From Betaproteobacteria bacterium (GTDB lineage Bacteria; Pseudomonadota; Gammaproteobacteria; Burkholderiales; SG8-39), in the NCBI GenBank assembly GCA_009693345.1, contig SHXL01000065.1:1-12796 (forward strand): DNA of 12,796 nt, given 5' to 3'. Of this stretch, positions 12,136 through 12,796 are shown piece after piece. The position numbers and the translations under genes are program-made. Under the pieces are notes generated by a model, which did no database searches, had not been told where the DNA came from, and saw only the letters and a list, made by a program, of their open reading frames with translations. Position 1 is the stretch's first letter. Every line of letters begins with the position of its first letter.

Positions 12136-12514
12136 TCTTCCGCCGATCCCTGCCAAGCGCTACTTCACCATCGGTGAGGTAAGCGAGCTCTGCGGGGTGA
12201 AGCCGCACGTCCTGCGCTATTGGGAGCAGGAATTCACGCAGCTCAAACCGGTCAAGCGCCGCGGCAACCGCCGCTACTACCAGCACCACGAAGTGCTGCT
12301 CATCCGCCGCATCCGCGAACTGCTCTACGAGGAAGGCTTCACCATCAGGGGGGCGCGCAACCGTCTCGACAACGCCGCCACCGGCGATGACAGGCATGAA
12401 GCGCGCGCCGCGCGCCCGCATGCCGGCGCCGCTCCGGCCGCGGCTGGATCCGCCGCGGACGCCTCCGCGCTCAAGCGCGAACTGAGGGAACTGCTGGACA
12501 GCCTGCGCGCCTGA
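12110..12514 (+). CDS. MerR-family transcriptional regulator
   Basis: The protein has 134 residues. A MerR-type winged helix-turn-helix occupies about 17-85: YFTIGEVSELCGVKPHVLRY, WEQEFTQLKPVKRRGNRRYY, then HHEVLLIRRIRELLYEEGF. The C-terminal part (about 90-134) is Ala/His/Pro-rich, followed by a short Leu-rich helix (ALKRELRELLDSLRA) that could dimerise. There are no clustered cysteines or ligand-binding domain as in metal or drug sensors, so the effector is unknown. It starts at an ATG inside ihfA (26-bp overlap), so the two are probably co-transcribed. The same order, ihfA then a short MerR regulator then tRNA-Pro, is what I recall for several betaproteobacteria; its targets are unknown to me. 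Confidence 0.88.
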   Translation: MEPSRRKVDLPPIPAKRYFTIGEVSELCGVKPHVLRYWEQEFTQLKPVKRRGNRRYYQHHEVLLIRRIRELLYEEGFTIRGARNRLDNAATGDDRHEARAARPHAGAAPAAAGSAADASALKRELRELLDSLRA

Positions 12515-12520
12515 TAAAAT
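12515..12520 (+). promoter_or_regulatory. Candidate -10 box of the tRNA-Pro gene
   Basis: TAAAAT at 12515-12520, directly after the MerR gene stop, lies 22 bases before the tRNA 5' end. TGGACA at 12495-12500 resembles a -35 but the spacer of 14 is short. Weak evidence. Confidence 0.35.
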
Positions 12521-12542
12521 TGATCGTTGTTGCGAGACACGT

Positions 12543-12619
<77 letters not shown>

Positions 12620-12633
12620 GTACCTCAAGAACT

Positions 12634-12658
12634 CCGGCTCGCGCCGGCGTTTTCGTTT
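12634..12658 (+). terminator. Possible terminator after tRNA-Pro
   Basis: CCGGC (12634-12638) can pair with GCCGG (12643-12647) around TCGC. A CG and a T-rich tract (TTTTCGTTT, 12650-12658) follow. The stem is short but GC-only, and the position between a tRNA and a new gene is sensible. Confidence 0.48.
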
Positions 12659-12703
12659 GCGGCGCGTTCCGTCCCCCATAATCCTTCCTCACGGAGGACA
12701 AAC

Positions 12704-12796
12704 ATGCTGCGAATTCTGTTTGCCGCGATCGCTTTGTTTGCGGTCGGGCTTGTTTCGGCGCAAAACTATCCGGCTCGGCAGGTGCGCATCGTCGTG
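12704..12796 (+). CDS. Tripartite tricarboxylate transporter receptor, Bug/TctC type (3' truncated by window edge)
   Basis: Only 31 codons are visible. They encode a signal peptide (MLRILFAAIALFAVGLVSA, with likely cleavage after VSA) followed by QNYPARQVRIVV. The latter is the characteristic mature start of Bug-type periplasmic solute-binding proteins ('YPsrPvRlVVP'). Such proteins are abundant in Burkholderiales and bind organic acids for TctAB-type transporters or act in sensing. GGAGG at 12693-12697 is six bases before the ATG. CATAAT at 12677-12682 may be a -10 box, but no good -35 is seen. The ligand cannot be guessed from the fragment. Confidence 0.72.
   Translation, partial: MLRILFAAIALFAVGLVSAQNYPARQVRIVV

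Overview
The window is GC-rich chromosomal DNA from a proteobacterium, most likely a betaproteobacterium close to Burkholderiales. The reasons are the gene order relA, tRNA-Val, thrS-infC-rpmI-rplT-pheS-pheT-ihfA-merR, tRNA-Pro, and the Bug/TctC-type periplasmic receptor that begins at the right edge. These assignments come from reading the sequence and recalling families; no database search was possible.

Layout. Positions 1-287 hold the C-terminal end of a TonB-like protein. It converges with an MtfA-type zinc peptidase gene on the minus strand (301-1074). That gene is divergent from relA (1113-3287), with only 38 bp between the two starts. relA is followed after 9 bp by an unrecognised polytopic membrane protein gene (3297-4118). 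Positions 4119-5253 are a small graveyard around a tRNA-Val(GAC) gene: a YceI C-terminal remnant, a tyrosine-recombinase C-terminal remnant on the minus strand, and a decayed MNT/HEPN toxin-antitoxin pair. From 5264 to 12514 runs the translation cluster: threonyl-tRNA synthetase, IF3, L35, L20, both phenylalanyl-tRNA synthetase subunits, IHF alpha and a MerR-type regulator. A tRNA-Pro(GGG) gene, a possible terminator and the first 31 codons of a Bug-type solute receptor close the window.

How the parts work together. RelA senses uncharged tRNA on the ribosome. ThrS, PheS/PheT and the two tRNAs supply the charged pool. IF3, L35 and L20 serve initiation and the 50S subunit. IHF alpha is co-inherited downstream, as in enterobacteria.

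Most interesting signals. (1) thrS and pheS can reach full length only from CTG starts, and infC starts with ATC, so three genes of one cluster carry the class of start codon that IF3 discriminates against. (2) A 13-bp match to the IHF consensus, preceded by an A-tract, overlaps the ribosome binding site of ihfA itself. (3) An AT-rich, promoter-like element lies inside the conserved 3' end of thrS upstream of infC. (4) The tRNA-Val flank holds several independent gene remnants, consistent with an old integration scar ending at the thrS ribosome binding site. I found no convincing, intact, novel defence or biosynthetic system.
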